Source: Treponema sp. (GTDB taxonomy: Bacteria; Spirochaetota; Spirochaetia; Treponematales; Breznakiellaceae). Taken from it: DNA of 11,612 nt. Position 1 is the first letter of the stretch, and every line of letters starts with the position of its first letter. Shown one piece after another: positions 1-8,028 of the stretch. The stretch is taken from positions 1-11,612 of the forward strand of contig JAIRZS010000090.1 of the NCBI GenBank assembly GCA_031267115.1, written 5' to 3'. Position numbers and translations under genes: made by a program. The notes under the pieces were generated by a model, which worked only from the letters and a program-made list of their open reading frames with translations, made no database searches and had not been told where the DNA came from.

Positions 1-1889
1 GGGTCTCTGAGGAAGTCGACGCAGCGCCCCAGGTAGAGGCTGGAAAGGTAATCGTCGCCGTCGAGTATCAGGGCTTTGCGGAAGTAGTCGCGGGCGGCTT
101 CCCATTCGCGCATGTTGTAGAGTTTGAGGCCGTTGTTGTAGTTGTTGAGGAGTTCCCGGCTGACGAGCAGGGCCGGTACTTCGGGCAGGTCTATGGCTTT
201 GCCGTCGCGGAGGGTTCTGGTGTCTTCTCCGGCAAAGCCTGTGTAGACGGCGTAGATGCCTACGGGTTCGTCTTTGCCTTTTACCCGGGCAAGGTCTATC
301 TTCCGGAAGATAAAGGCATCCTTCGCCTGCTCGTACATGAACTCGGAGATGATGAGCGGGTGGTGGTACTGTTTTGTTATTCCTTCGAGCCGGGAAGCTG
401 TGTTTACCGTGTTGCCGATGAGGGTATAGTCCATTTTGTCCTGGAAGCCGATGTTGCCTACGACGCATTCGCCGCAGTTTATGCCGATGCCTACGCGCAG
501 GCCGCTTTCCGGCAGCCTGATGGCGGAGGTGTCGGCCCGGCTTACCGCGGCGATCATTTTTACCGCGGCCCTGATGGCCCTGGCCGGCGCGTCCGGCAGA
601 TTTTCCGATACGCCGAAGACGGCCATTATCGCGTCGCCGATGAATTTGTCGATGTAGCCGCCCTCGGAAAGTATTTCGTTCCCCATAATTGAAAAAAAGT
701 TATTGAGAAAGGCGACTATTTCCTGCGCGCCGGATTTTTCCGATATTTTGGTAAACTGCCGTATGTCCGAAAACAGTATTACTACCTGCCGTGTCTCGCT
801 CTGGCTCCTGGTTTCCGTGGACTTGAGGATTATTTCGTCCATTACATCGGCGGGTACATACCGCGCGAAGGCGGCGCGGGTTTTTTTCTGGAGCTTGTCC
901 ATTTCCAGCAGCAAAAGGGCATTGGAGACGATAGGCGCGGCGGCTGCAAGAAACAGGTTCAGGTTTTCGATGATGGCGGGTGTAAAGTACTCTTTAATCG
1001 AGTTGGCGATATGGACCGAAGCGAACTTTTTGCCGGAACTTGAAAGCGGGATGATGATATACGATTCGATGTTTTTTTTCTTTTCGCCGGGCGGGTGGAA
1101 TTCCTTTGTGTTTCTGGTGACAACCTTGAAATCCGGGAAGATACCCGCGAAATCCGCCGCGCTGATGCCGGCAAAATCGCCCGAGGTATCCTGGTTAAAA
1201 CCCGCGGGGTTGGCGGTGTAAACATGAAGGGTGTTCTCCGACCCGGTGATCATGATTGACGCGATTTCCGCTTCGCAGATATAGTTGAGAAGGCTGAGGA
1301 TTTCCTTAACGAGTTCTTCCAGGGAGCTTAGATTTCCGGAAAGTTCCGCCAGCATCCCTATTACTGTGGTCTGGAAGAGCTTGTTGTCCAGAAGGTTGTT
1401 CACCATTTCGATTAAAGCGTTGTCGTCAACGCGCTTTCCCTCCCGCTCGATGGCGGGAAAATCCGGGGCCTCTGTTTTGCCAAGCAGTTCTTCTATGCCA
1501 TTTTTTAGTTTTTCAAGGTTGCCGGGCGATTTTTCAAGGTAAAGGTCCGCCCCGGCCTGGGCGCCCCAGAATTTGTCTTTGGTCTCCCCCAAAGAGGTAA
1601 ACATAATTACCGGGATGGTTTTTGTGTTTTTCCGCGATTTGAGGAGCCGCGTCGCCTGGTAGCCTTTCAGGACCGGCATTTCAATATCCGTAATAATGAT
1701 ATGGGGCAGGAAGGCGTATACCTGTTTTACGCCGTCAAAGCCGTTTACGGCCCTCCTCAATTCGTAACCGGCTTCGGAGAGGAATTCCGTTACCATGTCG
1801 GCGAAAATATCGGAATCTTCAAGAAGCAGCACCCGTTTTACGTTGTTATCCATATTATCTATGCCATCCATGTCACCCATATCATCCAT
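1..1889 (-). CDS. Receiver-GAF-class III nucleotide cyclase with TPR-like tail (3' end cut by window edge)
   Basis: Predicted response-regulator adenylate cyclase that makes cAMP from ATP when its receiver is phosphorylated. 629 codons are visible with no stop. Residues about 18-135 are a receiver: acidic pair E24/D25, phospho-acceptor D68 in ITDIEMP, T98 and K120. Residues about 170-335 have a GAF-like pattern (moderate confidence). The cyclase domain spans about 365-550: metal-binding D375 (LFSDIRQFT) and D419 (KFIGDAIMAVFG), K415 and T489 as the ATP-selecting pair of class IIIb enzymes, and N496 and R500 (VNTASRLE) for ribose and transition-state contacts. Residues 580-625 (NNGLKLYN, AARDYFRKALILD) look TPR-like, as in many spirochaetal and cyanobacterial cyclases. 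The start at 1889 overlaps the cheA stop by 8 nt and has a GGAG six bases upstream; three more in-frame ATGs follow within 13 codons. No transmembrane segment, so it is probably cytosolic. The overlap with cheA suggests it is the output of this pathway. Confidence 0.93.
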   Translation of the reverse strand, partial: MDDMGDMDGIDNMDNNVKRVLLLEDSDIFADMVTEFLSEAGYELRRAVNGFDGVKQVYAFLPHIIITDIEMPVLKGYQATRLLKSRKNTKTIPVIMFTSLGETKDKFWGAQAGADLYLEKSPGNLEKLKNGIEELLGKTEAPDFPAIEREGKRVDDNALIEMVNNLLDNKLFQTTVIGMLAELSGNLSSLEELVKEILSLLNYICEAEIASIMITGSENTLHVYTANPAGFNQDTSGDFAGISAADFAGIFPDFKVVTRNTKEFHPPGEKKKNIESYIIIPLSSSGKKFASVHIANSIKEYFTPAIIENLNLFLAAAAPIVSNALLLLEMDKLQKKTRAAFARYVPADVMDEIILKSTETRSQSETRQVVILFSDIRQFTKISEKSGAQEIVAFLNNFFSIMGNEILSEGGYIDKFIGDAIMAVFGVSENLPDAPARAIRAAVKMIAAVSRADTSAIRLPESGLRVGIGINCGECVVGNIGFQDKMDYTLIGNTVNTASRLEGITKQYHHPLIISEFMYEQAKDAFIFRKIDLARVKGKDEPVGIYAVYTGFAGEDTRTLRDGKAIDLPEVPALLVSRELLNNYNNGLKLYNMREWEAARDYFRKALILDGDDYLSSLYLGRCVDFLRD

Positions 1890-4161
1890 TTGCGTCTCCG
1901 ATTAGTTCCCGCACCGCTGTCAGCAAGTTGTGGTTATTAAATGAATTTTTGACGATATACCGCGAAGCGCCCAGCATCGCGGCGCGTTTTTGATCTTCCT
2001 CGCTTTCGCGCGAGGAAATAACAATGACGGGAATGGCGGAAAGGTCCTCGTTTTTTCTGATGTTGTCGGTGAGCATGAATCCGTCCATCTGGGGCATATT
2101 GAGGTCCGTACATATCAGATCGTAGCGTTTGTTTTTTGCCGCTTTCAGGGCGTCCGCCCCGTCCGCCGCCGTATCGACGGCGTAGCCTTCCGTTTGCAGT
2201 ATTTCGCTTTCTATTTCCCTGGTGGGCAGGGAGTCGTCCACAACAAGTATGGCTTTTCTGTGTTTTTTGTATTCAAAGTCCCGTTTTTTAAAGTCAATGC
2301 TTTTGATTCTTTTTGCCATTTTGATAATTGTGGGCATGTGCAGGGCGCTTACCATTTCGTAATCCTCGCTCAGTACAATGCCGGAGAAGACGCCCGCCGC
2401 CTCCATGAACGGGGGGACCGGTTTCAGGATAACGCTCCTCATGCTGTTTACCCCGTCAACCGCCAGGGCGATTATGTCGTCGTATACGTGGATTATCACC
2501 ACGAAAATGGCGCTGTTGTCTTTATTGGCGGCGGGGTTCTGTATTCCCAGTATCTGCTCCAGATAGTACAGCTTTATTATCCGGTCCTGGTATTTTATTT
2601 CCGGGCGGTCAACTATGGTTATGATTTCTTCCTGCTTTATAAGCAGTATGGTATCCACAAAATTCGCGGGGATGATAAATTTCATGCCGCCCGCCGTGCA
2701 GGGGAAACCCATCAGCGCGGCTATGCTCAGGGGGACCATAATGGTAAAAGCGGCGCCTTTACCCTGCACGGTATCCACGATGATGCTGCCCTTGAGCCGC
2801 TCGATGCTGCTGCGCACGGCGTCCATTCCCACTCCCCGTCCCGAAATATTGCTCACTGTTTTTGATGTGGAAAAGCCGCTTTGGAATATAAAGCCGACAA
2901 GGTCTTCCTTGGAAAGGGCGGCTGCGGCGGCTTCTGTTATGTACCCGGAATCTACGGCTTTTTTCCTGATGCTTTCGTGGTCGATGCCCCTTCCATCATC
3001 GGAAATGACGATCTTCATGCTGCCGCTTTCCCGCGAACAACTGATGACAAGCTGCCCGGTCTCGTCTTTCCCCGCCGCCTGCCGGTCTTCCGGCCTTTCT
3101 ATCCCGTGATCTATGGAATTGCGTACCATGTGCAGGAAGACATCCTGCAAGGTTTCTATTATATTCTTGTCGATTTCGTTTTCTTTCCCCGTAATGGTAA
3201 GCTGCGTTTTTTTCCCCAGTTCGGCCGACAGATCGTACACATACCGGGGGTAGGCGTCAAGGATAGTCGAGATGGGAAGCATGCGCAGGGATATTACGCT
3301 GTCGTAGGCGTCTTTTGTGTATTTGCCCGTGTCTATCGCGTAATTCCTGATCGACTGGGTTATCCTGTTTTGCAGCCGTTCCAGTTTTCTGAATTCCCTG
3401 AGGAACCTGCTGTCCGCATCCTTCCGGGTTTTAAGGAGGCGGGAATAATCCCTGACAAGCTCGTTAAGCCCGGCGGTTTCCATCGCTATTGATTTGGCGG
3501 TAATTTCCAGGGATTGCAGGGAAGCCGCGCTCCTGATTATGGCGTCTATCTTGTCCAGGGATATGCGTATGCTTTCTGTTTTTACTGTTTCTTTTTTTGG
3601 CAGGGCCGCCTTTACGCTGTGTTCGGGCCGGGACGCTTCCCCGGAAATGTCCGGGCCGCCCGCCGGCTCCGCGTTTTCGCCGCTTTCGCCGGTCTTGCTT
3701 TCCGCGCCGGCCTGGGTTTCACCGGACAGGATCTGTACGGCTTTTTCCCTCTCCGCCCCGATAACCGCGAAATCCTCGTTTGCCGCCAGCGCCGCCAGTT
3801 CCTTTTCATAGGGGCCGGTGTCGATGCCGTCGTCTTTAGTCTGCTGTATCGTCCCGAGCCCGGCCTTAAGCATGTCAAGGGAAGCCAGGGCCAATTTTAC
3901 GGCGTTATCGGTAAGGCCGATGCGCTGTTCCTTGAACGCGATAAAAACGCTTTCAAGGGCGTGGCTCAGCGACTCGATGCGCTTGAATTCAAGCATACGC
4001 GCGGTGCCTTTCAGCGTATGGAGGGACCGCAGCAGGGTAGCCAGATCGTCCTCTACGGAAATGTCTTCTTTAATATCAAAGAGCAGCGTTTCCACTACGC
4101 GTATGTTTTCAAGCCCCTCGTCGATAAATTTGCCGATGTACTTGTCCCTGTCAATAGCCAT
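1882..4161 (-). CDS. cheA: Hybrid chemotaxis histidine kinase CheA with C-terminal receiver domain
   Basis: Cytoplasmic kinase that autophosphorylates under receptor control and passes phosphate to receivers. 759 residues. An HPt domain lies at about 1-105 with phosphorylated H48 in SLHTLKGTARM. Residues about 110-190 are a low-complexity Ala/Gly/Glu linker with no recognisable P2 domain. The dimerisation domain is about 195-310. The HATPase domain is about 325-480, with N box N348 and H352 (HMVRNSIDHGIE), G1 box DDGRGID (388-394) and G2 box GRGVGMD (441-447). A CheW-like regulatory domain covers about 480-620. A receiver fills about 636-755, with D642/D643, phospho-acceptor D686 (CTDLNMP), S716 and K738. 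Architecture resembles FrzE-type hybrid kinases. The ATG at 4161 is preceded by AAGG about 8 nt away. It follows a 231-bp spacer after the second receptor gene and overlaps the cyclase start, so kinase and cyclase are probably co-translated. The fused receiver may act as a phosphate sink or as an intramolecular regulator; the sequence cannot decide. Confidence 0.96.
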   Translation of the reverse strand: MAIDRDKYIGKFIDEGLENIRVVETLLFDIKEDISVEDDLATLLRSLHTLKGTARMLEFKRIESLSHALESVFIAFKEQRIGLTDNAVKLALASLDMLKAGLGTIQQTKDDGIDTGPYEKELAALAANEDFAVIGAEREKAVQILSGETQAGAESKTGESGENAEPAGGPDISGEASRPEHSVKAALPKKETVKTESIRISLDKIDAIIRSAASLQSLEITAKSIAMETAGLNELVRDYSRLLKTRKDADSRFLREFRKLERLQNRITQSIRNYAIDTGKYTKDAYDSVISLRMLPISTILDAYPRYVYDLSAELGKKTQLTITGKENEIDKNIIETLQDVFLHMVRNSIDHGIERPEDRQAAGKDETGQLVISCSRESGSMKIVISDDGRGIDHESIRKKAVDSGYITEAAAAALSKEDLVGFIFQSGFSTSKTVSNISGRGVGMDAVRSSIERLKGSIIVDTVQGKGAAFTIMVPLSIAALMGFPCTAGGMKFIIPANFVDTILLIKQEEIITIVDRPEIKYQDRIIKLYYLEQILGIQNPAANKDNSAIFVVIIHVYDDIIALAVDGVNSMRSVILKPVPPFMEAAGVFSGIVLSEDYEMVSALHMPTIIKMAKRIKSIDFKKRDFEYKKHRKAILVVDDSLPTREIESEILQTEGYAVDTAADGADALKAAKNKRYDLICTDLNMPQMDGFMLTDNIRKNEDLSAIPVIVISSRESEEDQKRAAMLGASRYIVKNSFNNHNLLTAVRELIGDANG
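1895..1899 (-). promoter_or_regulatory. Ribosome binding site of the cyclase gene, inside cheA
   Basis: GGAGA ends 5 nt before the ATG at 1889 and lies within the last codons of cheA. It favours the first of four in-frame ATGs (1889, 1880, 1871, 1853) and suggests the cyclase is translationally coupled to the kinase. Confidence 0.6.
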
Positions 4162-4215
4162 TGCAGCCGCCTTCGCCTTCCAGTAGATTGGTTATACTAA
4201 AAGACATGTTTTGAA

Positions 4216-4242
4216 ATTTTACCGCAAAGTCGAATAAGTCAA
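4216..4242 (-). promoter_or_regulatory. Weak sigma-70-like promoter candidate for cheA
   Basis: On the minus strand, TTGACT (4242-4237) is followed after 15 bp by TAAAAT (4221-4216). Each box matches the consensus at five of six positions, but the spacer is shorter than the usual 17 bp. Initiation would fall near 4209 and leave an untranslated leader of about 48 nt. The -35 box and the spacer overlap one arm of the 11-bp inverted repeat, which could be regulatory. Read-through from the upstream receptor genes is the alternative. Confidence 0.3.
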
Positions 4243-4260
4243 AGAAGTGGAAGAAAAGAA

Positions 4261-4274
4261 GTATGACTTCATAC
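4261..4274 (-). terminator. Weak intrinsic terminator candidate after the second receptor gene
   Basis: On the minus strand GTATGA-AG-TCATAC forms a six-pair stem and is followed at once by a T-rich run (TTCTTTTCTTCC). The stem is short, AT-rich and has a two-base loop, so termination would be partial at best. A partial terminator here would separate receptor transcription from kinase and cyclase transcription. Confidence 0.25.
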
Positions 4275-4290
4275 CCCGCTTACCCGCTTA
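4275..4290. repeat. Tandem duplication of the 8-mer CCCGCTTA
   Basis: Two exact head-to-tail copies (4275-4282 and 4283-4290) sit inside the loop of the 11-bp inverted repeat. The second copy and its flanks are part of a 15-mer found again at the end of cheR. Confidence 0.7.
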
Positions 4291-4307
4291 GTGAACTTAT
4301 TCGACCG

Positions 4308-4322
4308 CGAACCTTCGGTTCG
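4308..4322. repeat. Compact 6-bp hairpin CGAACC-TTC-GGTTCG
   Basis: Perfect inverted repeat with a three-base loop, three bases from the right arm of the 11-bp repeat and sharing its last base with the 9-bp repeat at 4322. No T run follows directly on either strand, so I do not call it a terminator. Such short hairpins are common in dispersed palindromic repeats. Confidence 0.6.
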
Positions 4323-4386
4323 ATTAGACTTCGTGGTGGTTTTTTTAACGCTCTGTAATTCCTCATACAGTGGTTTTAGTCTAATC
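4322..4386. repeat. 9-bp perfect inverted repeat enclosing a smaller hairpin
   Basis: GATTAGACT (4322-4330) pairs with AGTCTAATC (4378-4386). Inside lies CTGTA (4353-4357) with TACAG (4366-4370). The outer arm ends 6 nt from the stop codon of the second receptor gene, so the mRNA 3' of that gene can fold into nested stems. It could protect the 3' end of a processed receptor mRNA or be the end of a small non-autonomous element. Confidence 0.6.
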
Positions 4387-4392
4387 ATCTTT

Positions 4393-5946
4393 CTAACTGT
4401 TTGCCGAATCGCTTGCGGGGCTTTCCGGTTTGCGGCCCCCGGAATTGCCGGTGTTTAAAAGTTTTTCCAGGTTTTCAATCATCCGGGTAAGCCCCTCGGC
4501 GGAAGTGGTCGCGATTTCCGTAGAATGGATAAAATTGTTCAGCCCCTGGGAAATATCCGCAATGGCGATGTTGATCTGTTCCGTGGACCTCTGCTGTTTT
4601 TGTGTGGAAACAGTGATGGTCTGCGCCTGGTTTGCGGTGATCTCCGCGCCCCTTCTTATCTCCCGGAAAAGCTCCTCAAGGTCCTTGATAAGCTTGCGCC
4701 CCTCGGTAACTTTGTCGGCGCTTTCCTCGCTTGAAATGATGAGCGAAGACGAGGAATCCCGAATTTCCTCAATCTGGTCCCTGATCTGTTTGGTCAGCGC
4801 GGCGATATCGTCCGCCAGGCGGTTTACTTCGCTGGCAACTACGGAGAAACGCTTCCCCCTGTCTCCGGCGCTGGCCGCTTCCAGGGCCGCGTTAAACGCT
4901 ATCACCTTGGTCTGGTCGGTAATGGCGTTGATGGTTTTGACGATGTTCTGAATCCTGGCGATCTTGGTTCCCAGCGCCGTGATTCCCGCGATAACACTGT
5001 CGTTTTTGGTTTTTATATCTTCCATCTGGATAATGTTTTGTTCAAGAACGGCAAAGCCGGATCTGACGTCTTCTTCCGTCTTGGAAGCGATAGTAGCGAC
5101 GCTGCCGGTTTTTTCCGCAATGTCGGCGGCAATCTGGGTGTTTTCAGCAATAGTACTTTCAATTTCCTGGACGCTTGCCGCCTGGTTGTTGGCGGTGGTA
5201 AAAATATCCCTGGAAGAGAGGAAAATTTCGTTTGTGGATTTCTGTATGGTCTGGGCCATGCCCCTGGTCTGTTCGACTATTTTTTCGGATGCCGCCGCGG
5301 CCTGAGACTCCGAATTGATCATGCTGTTAAAAAGTGAAAGCCGCCTCTTGCAGGCAATGCCGGTAATAGCGCCGCATACCATTATGCCCAAAACGCGGAA
5401 GACCTCGTTGTGCATGGGAAAACGCGCCGGGATTTCCCGGTTGTTGATAAGGGCTGTATATGGCACGTCAAGCACGCCCGCGTTGGGAATTATGGCGGCA
5501 ATATAGAGGACTCCGGCAAGTATTCCGGAAAAAATCGCGCACCGTACATCGTAGCGGAACGATCCCAGCACGACAAGGACCATGTAAAACAGCGCGTGTA
5601 TCGAAAGAAAAGAAATAGGCGGATAGATTTCCGGATAGGTTGCGGATATAAATACAACCGCGGAAATAATAACCATGTCCAGGATAACGCATATATACTT
5701 TAAAACGGGGCTTACCAGTATCCGTTTTCGCAGATAAAGGAACATGACTATTCCGTAGAGCAGAAAAAGCGAAGTCCCTATATGGGTACGGACGGGGGTA
5801 TACCCCTGGCCGGAGTTCCCCCGGATAAGGGAAATGGCTATCATTCCCGCTACATAGATTATGCCCAGGGCAAGGCGGAAGTAATTTATAATTACCTCCC
5901 CGTCGCGTTCGTCCCGTCGTATACGATCCTCAAAAGCGCCTGTCAT
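4393..5946 (-). CDS. Methyl-accepting chemoreceptor with six-helix membrane domain and no HAMP
   Basis: 517 residues. Six hydrophobic segments lie at about 21-41, 55-72, 82-102, 108-129, 136-156 and 184-200, joined by short loops, so the signal is probably sensed within or at the membrane rather than by a periplasmic domain. No HAMP is recognisable between the last helix and the coiled coil. The cytoplasmic signalling domain covers about 210-500. Its hairpin tip is at about 336-382 (ITDQTKVIAFNAALEAASAG, then FSVVASEVNRLADD) and departs from the usual EAARAGE...GFAVVA.EVR pattern. TANNQAASVQEIE near 251-263 has the look of a methylation-helix segment. The C-terminus (SPASDSANS) lacks a CheR-docking pentapeptide. 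The start at 5946 has AGGAGG eight bases upstream, and the upstream receptor gene ends 19 nt before it. The stimulus is unknown. Confidence 0.94.
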   Translation of the reverse strand: MTGAFEDRIRRDERDGEVIINYFRLALGIIYVAGMIAISLIRGNSGQGYTPVRTHIGTSLFLLYGIVMFLYLRKRILVSPVLKYICVILDMVIISAVVFISATYPEIYPPISFLSIHALFYMVLVVLGSFRYDVRCAIFSGILAGVLYIAAIIPNAGVLDVPYTALINNREIPARFPMHNEVFRVLGIMVCGAITGIACKRRLSLFNSMINSESQAAAASEKIVEQTRGMAQTIQKSTNEIFLSSRDIFTTANNQAASVQEIESTIAENTQIAADIAEKTGSVATIASKTEEDVRSGFAVLEQNIIQMEDIKTKNDSVIAGITALGTKIARIQNIVKTINAITDQTKVIAFNAALEAASAGDRGKRFSVVASEVNRLADDIAALTKQIRDQIEEIRDSSSSLIISSEESADKVTEGRKLIKDLEELFREIRRGAEITANQAQTITVSTQKQQRSTEQINIAIADISQGLNNFIHSTEIATTSAEGLTRMIENLEKLLNTGNSGGRKPESPASDSANS

Positions 5947-5954
5947 TTTTATAT

Positions 5955-5960
5955 CCTCCT
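5955..5960 (-). promoter_or_regulatory. Strong Shine-Dalgarno sequence of the six-helix receptor
   Basis: Perfect AGGAGG, eight bases from the ATG at 5946, in the short gap between the two receptor genes. It fixes the start and suggests the second receptor is translated independently of the first. Confidence 0.75.
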
Positions 5961-5965
5961 GTTTT

Positions 5966-7984
5966 TTATCTGTTTCCGCCTGTCCGGTATTTATTTAAAG
6001 TTTCCTGTAACTCTATGGACATTACATTCAGGTTGTCCGCGATTTTTGAGGTAGACGCTGTAGCAGTGACAAACTGCTTTACCCCGGCGGATATTTCCGT
6101 CAGCGCCTGGAAAATCTGGGAAGACGCGAGTTCCTGCTGCTTGCTCAGATTGGAAATCTGCCGGGAACGGACCGCCACATTTTCCGATACCTCTACAATA
6201 TTTTCGAATACCGCTTTCTGTTCTACCATTCTGTCGTACCCGTGGGCAATCTGCTGGGAACCCTCGTTGGCTTGCCCGATAAGCGCGAGGGAGGCGTTTT
6301 GCAGTTCCTCAATTTTTTCCTTTATCTCGCCCGTCGATTCGGCAACGCTGTCGGCAAAACGCCGTATTTCTCCCGCTACTACCGCGAAACGGGCGCCATC
6401 CTCGCCTGACGAGGAAGCCTCCAAAGATGCGTTAAAAGCGATAAGTTTTGTCTGGTCGGCAATAGAATCGATAATCCCTATGGTTTCGTCGATGCGGTTA
6501 AGCATATCCGCCAGATTCATAATCTCCTCGATAATTCTGGCATTCTGGTCCCTGATATCCTGCATCATGTCCTGATTTACGTCCCGCAATTCCGCCCCGC
6601 GCCGGGAGAGGTTCTGTGTCTGCTCCATCAGTTCCGCCACTTCCTCAGTTTTTATCGCCGCCTGCCGGGAAAGGTTTTTGTTGTCTTCCATGGTGGCTAC
6701 AATTTCCGCGACGCTGGTAGACTGCTCATTGGCCGTAGTGGAAATTTCCTTGGCCGAGGCAGACAGGTCGTACACCGAAGATGAAACCATCGACGCGTGG
6801 TGGCTGAACGAAACAAAGGCGGACCGGAGTTTTTCCAGAAACAAGTTAAACGCCGACATCAGCTCGCCGAATTCATCGCGGGAGGCAGTCTCAAGGGCTG
6901 CGGACAGATCGTTGTTTTGCAGACTGTTGAAGAGCAGTTTAAGCCGCGCCGTGCTTTGGGAAATCGAAATATTGGTTATTATGATTATAGCGAAGGCCAG
7001 AATCGACGCCAGAACCGCGGCGGCAAGGGACCGGACGAGGCGGGCGTAGAGGGCGTTTATGCGGTTTTGCAATAGACTGTCAAGCCGGTCAAGCGCGGCA
7101 TACCACAGCGAAAAAATATCCTCGTCTGTTTTGGAAAGCTGGCCCGTAATAGCAGGGAAAAACTGCCCGGGATCGCCGGAGTCCAGCGCGTCTTCGAGAA
7201 TTATAGCAAGCCGGTATACCGAATCCCGGTAATTTGACAGACGCGAAAGTACTTCTTCTGTTTCTGGGCCGCCCGGGGAATCAAGGTAAATCCCGGACAC
7301 TGTTTCCAGGGCGGCGACCGGCTTCCGGTAGTCCGTTTCCTTGAGCAGCGCGAGGCAGGTCTCCAGCTCTTTTCTGTCTTCCCCGGAAAGAGTCTGCCGG
7401 AAGCCGGCGAGTCTGGCTGTGTTTCCGATGCGCATAAAGCGTTCCTGCGCCTGGGGAAGGCTGTTAAGGCTTATATCGGCCATGTAGTAGCTTTCCCGTT
7501 CAGGGTTAGCCATAAGCCCGTAAGTATCGCCGATGCGGGGAATCAGCCCTGCCAGGATTCCGGTAATATCCGTATATGTTTTAAGCGTTCCCTCAATGTC
7601 GCCGGGGTTTATCGCCGCCAGCATACCGCGGATTGCGGAAACAGAAAAGCCGCCGTCCGCCCCGTCCCTGTTTTGCCGCCCCGTTTCGAGGCCGCCGTTT
7701 TCCAGCAGTTCCGCAAGCCCGCCCAGTTGCTGCTCAAACTCGCCATTCAGGGCGGCGGCGTCTTCCGAGGTGTGATCGGCGGCGGCCCCGGCGTACCGGG
7801 GCATAAGGCGCAAAAGTTCCACAACCGGCCTAAGGCGGGCGGTCCCCTGTAGTTCGTTATTCGCCGACTGTATCGAAGTGTTTGAAACAGATATTACAAG
7901 GTAGAGCATTACCGCAAGGGGCGCCAGAAATGCCGCGCTTGAGATTGCCAGTTTCGTTGTTATTTTCATGTTATCGAAAATCAT
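5966..7984 (-). CDS. Methyl-accepting chemoreceptor with large periplasmic helical domain and HAMP
   Basis: 672 residues. TM1 is at about 12-33 and TM2 at about 319-341. The roughly 285 residues between them are predicted periplasmic and look helical; the pattern around LRPVVELLRLMPR (51-63) and ESYYMADISLNSLPQAQ (164-180) recalls the double four-helix ligand-binding type, a tentative family guess. HAMP follows at about 340-392, then the signalling coiled coil. The tip lies at about 503-550 (IADQTKLIAFNASLEASSSG, then FAVVAGEIRRFADS). A methylation-helix pattern (ANEQSTSVAEI) occurs at 418-428. The C-terminus (YRTGGNR) has no CheR-binding pentapeptide. The chosen ATG at 7984 has GGAG six bases upstream; M6 is an alternative. 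It lies 54 nt after cheR and 19 nt before the second receptor, so both receptors, CheR and CheB form one module. The ligand cannot be deduced. Confidence 0.95.
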   Translation of the reverse strand: MIFDNMKITTKLAISSAAFLAPLAVMLYLVISVSNTSIQSANNELQGTARLRPVVELLRLMPRYAGAAADHTSEDAAALNGEFEQQLGGLAELLENGGLETGRQNRDGADGGFSVSAIRGMLAAINPGDIEGTLKTYTDITGILAGLIPRIGDTYGLMANPERESYYMADISLNSLPQAQERFMRIGNTARLAGFRQTLSGEDRKELETCLALLKETDYRKPVAALETVSGIYLDSPGGPETEEVLSRLSNYRDSVYRLAIILEDALDSGDPGQFFPAITGQLSKTDEDIFSLWYAALDRLDSLLQNRINALYARLVRSLAAAVLASILAFAIIIITNISISQSTARLKLLFNSLQNNDLSAALETASRDEFGELMSAFNLFLEKLRSAFVSFSHHASMVSSSVYDLSASAKEISTTANEQSTSVAEIVATMEDNKNLSRQAAIKTEEVAELMEQTQNLSRRGAELRDVNQDMMQDIRDQNARIIEEIMNLADMLNRIDETIGIIDSIADQTKLIAFNASLEASSSGEDGARFAVVAGEIRRFADSVAESTGEIKEKIEELQNASLALIGQANEGSQQIAHGYDRMVEQKAVFENIVEVSENVAVRSRQISNLSKQQELASSQIFQALTEISAGVKQFVTATASTSKIADNLNVMSIELQETLNKYRTGGNR

Positions 7985-8028
7985 ATCCCGCTCCGCATAT
8001 TGGATTTGTCCGCAGACCTTTTCCCCAG

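Larger units (their letters stand above)
4229..4305. repeat. 11-bp perfect inverted repeat, arms 55 bp apart
   Basis: GTCGAATAAGT (4229-4239) and its exact reverse complement ACTTATTCGAC (4295-4305). In a read-through transcript this would close a long stem around the smaller hairpin at 4261-4274. It lies in the only long spacer of the cluster. A structured leader, an operator pair and the remains of a palindromic element are all possible. Confidence 0.7.

Noticed and set aside
703..1221. 172-codon plus-strand frame opposite the cyclase
   Set aside because: The minus strand reads continuously as receiver, GAF and cyclase with catalytic residues intact, so this is a shadow frame.
1990..3492. 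Long plus-strand open frames opposite cheA
   Set aside because: They overlap conserved CheA HATPase and receiver motifs, overlap each other in different frames, and show no domain or ribosome binding site.
4191..4196. TATAAC on the minus strand as a cheA -10 box
   Set aside because: The last base departs from consensus and no -35-like hexamer lies 16-18 bp upstream.
4308..4346. Hairpin 4308-4322 plus the T7 run at 4340-4346 as a plus-strand terminator
   Set aside because: The T run is about 17 nt beyond the stem rather than adjacent, and there is no plus-strand gene to terminate.
4263..4358. Small plus-strand frame of 31 codons in the spacer (MTSYPAYP...)
   Set aside because: It runs through the palindromes, has no convincing ribosome binding site and no recognisable similarity. 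Coding support is too weak to report.
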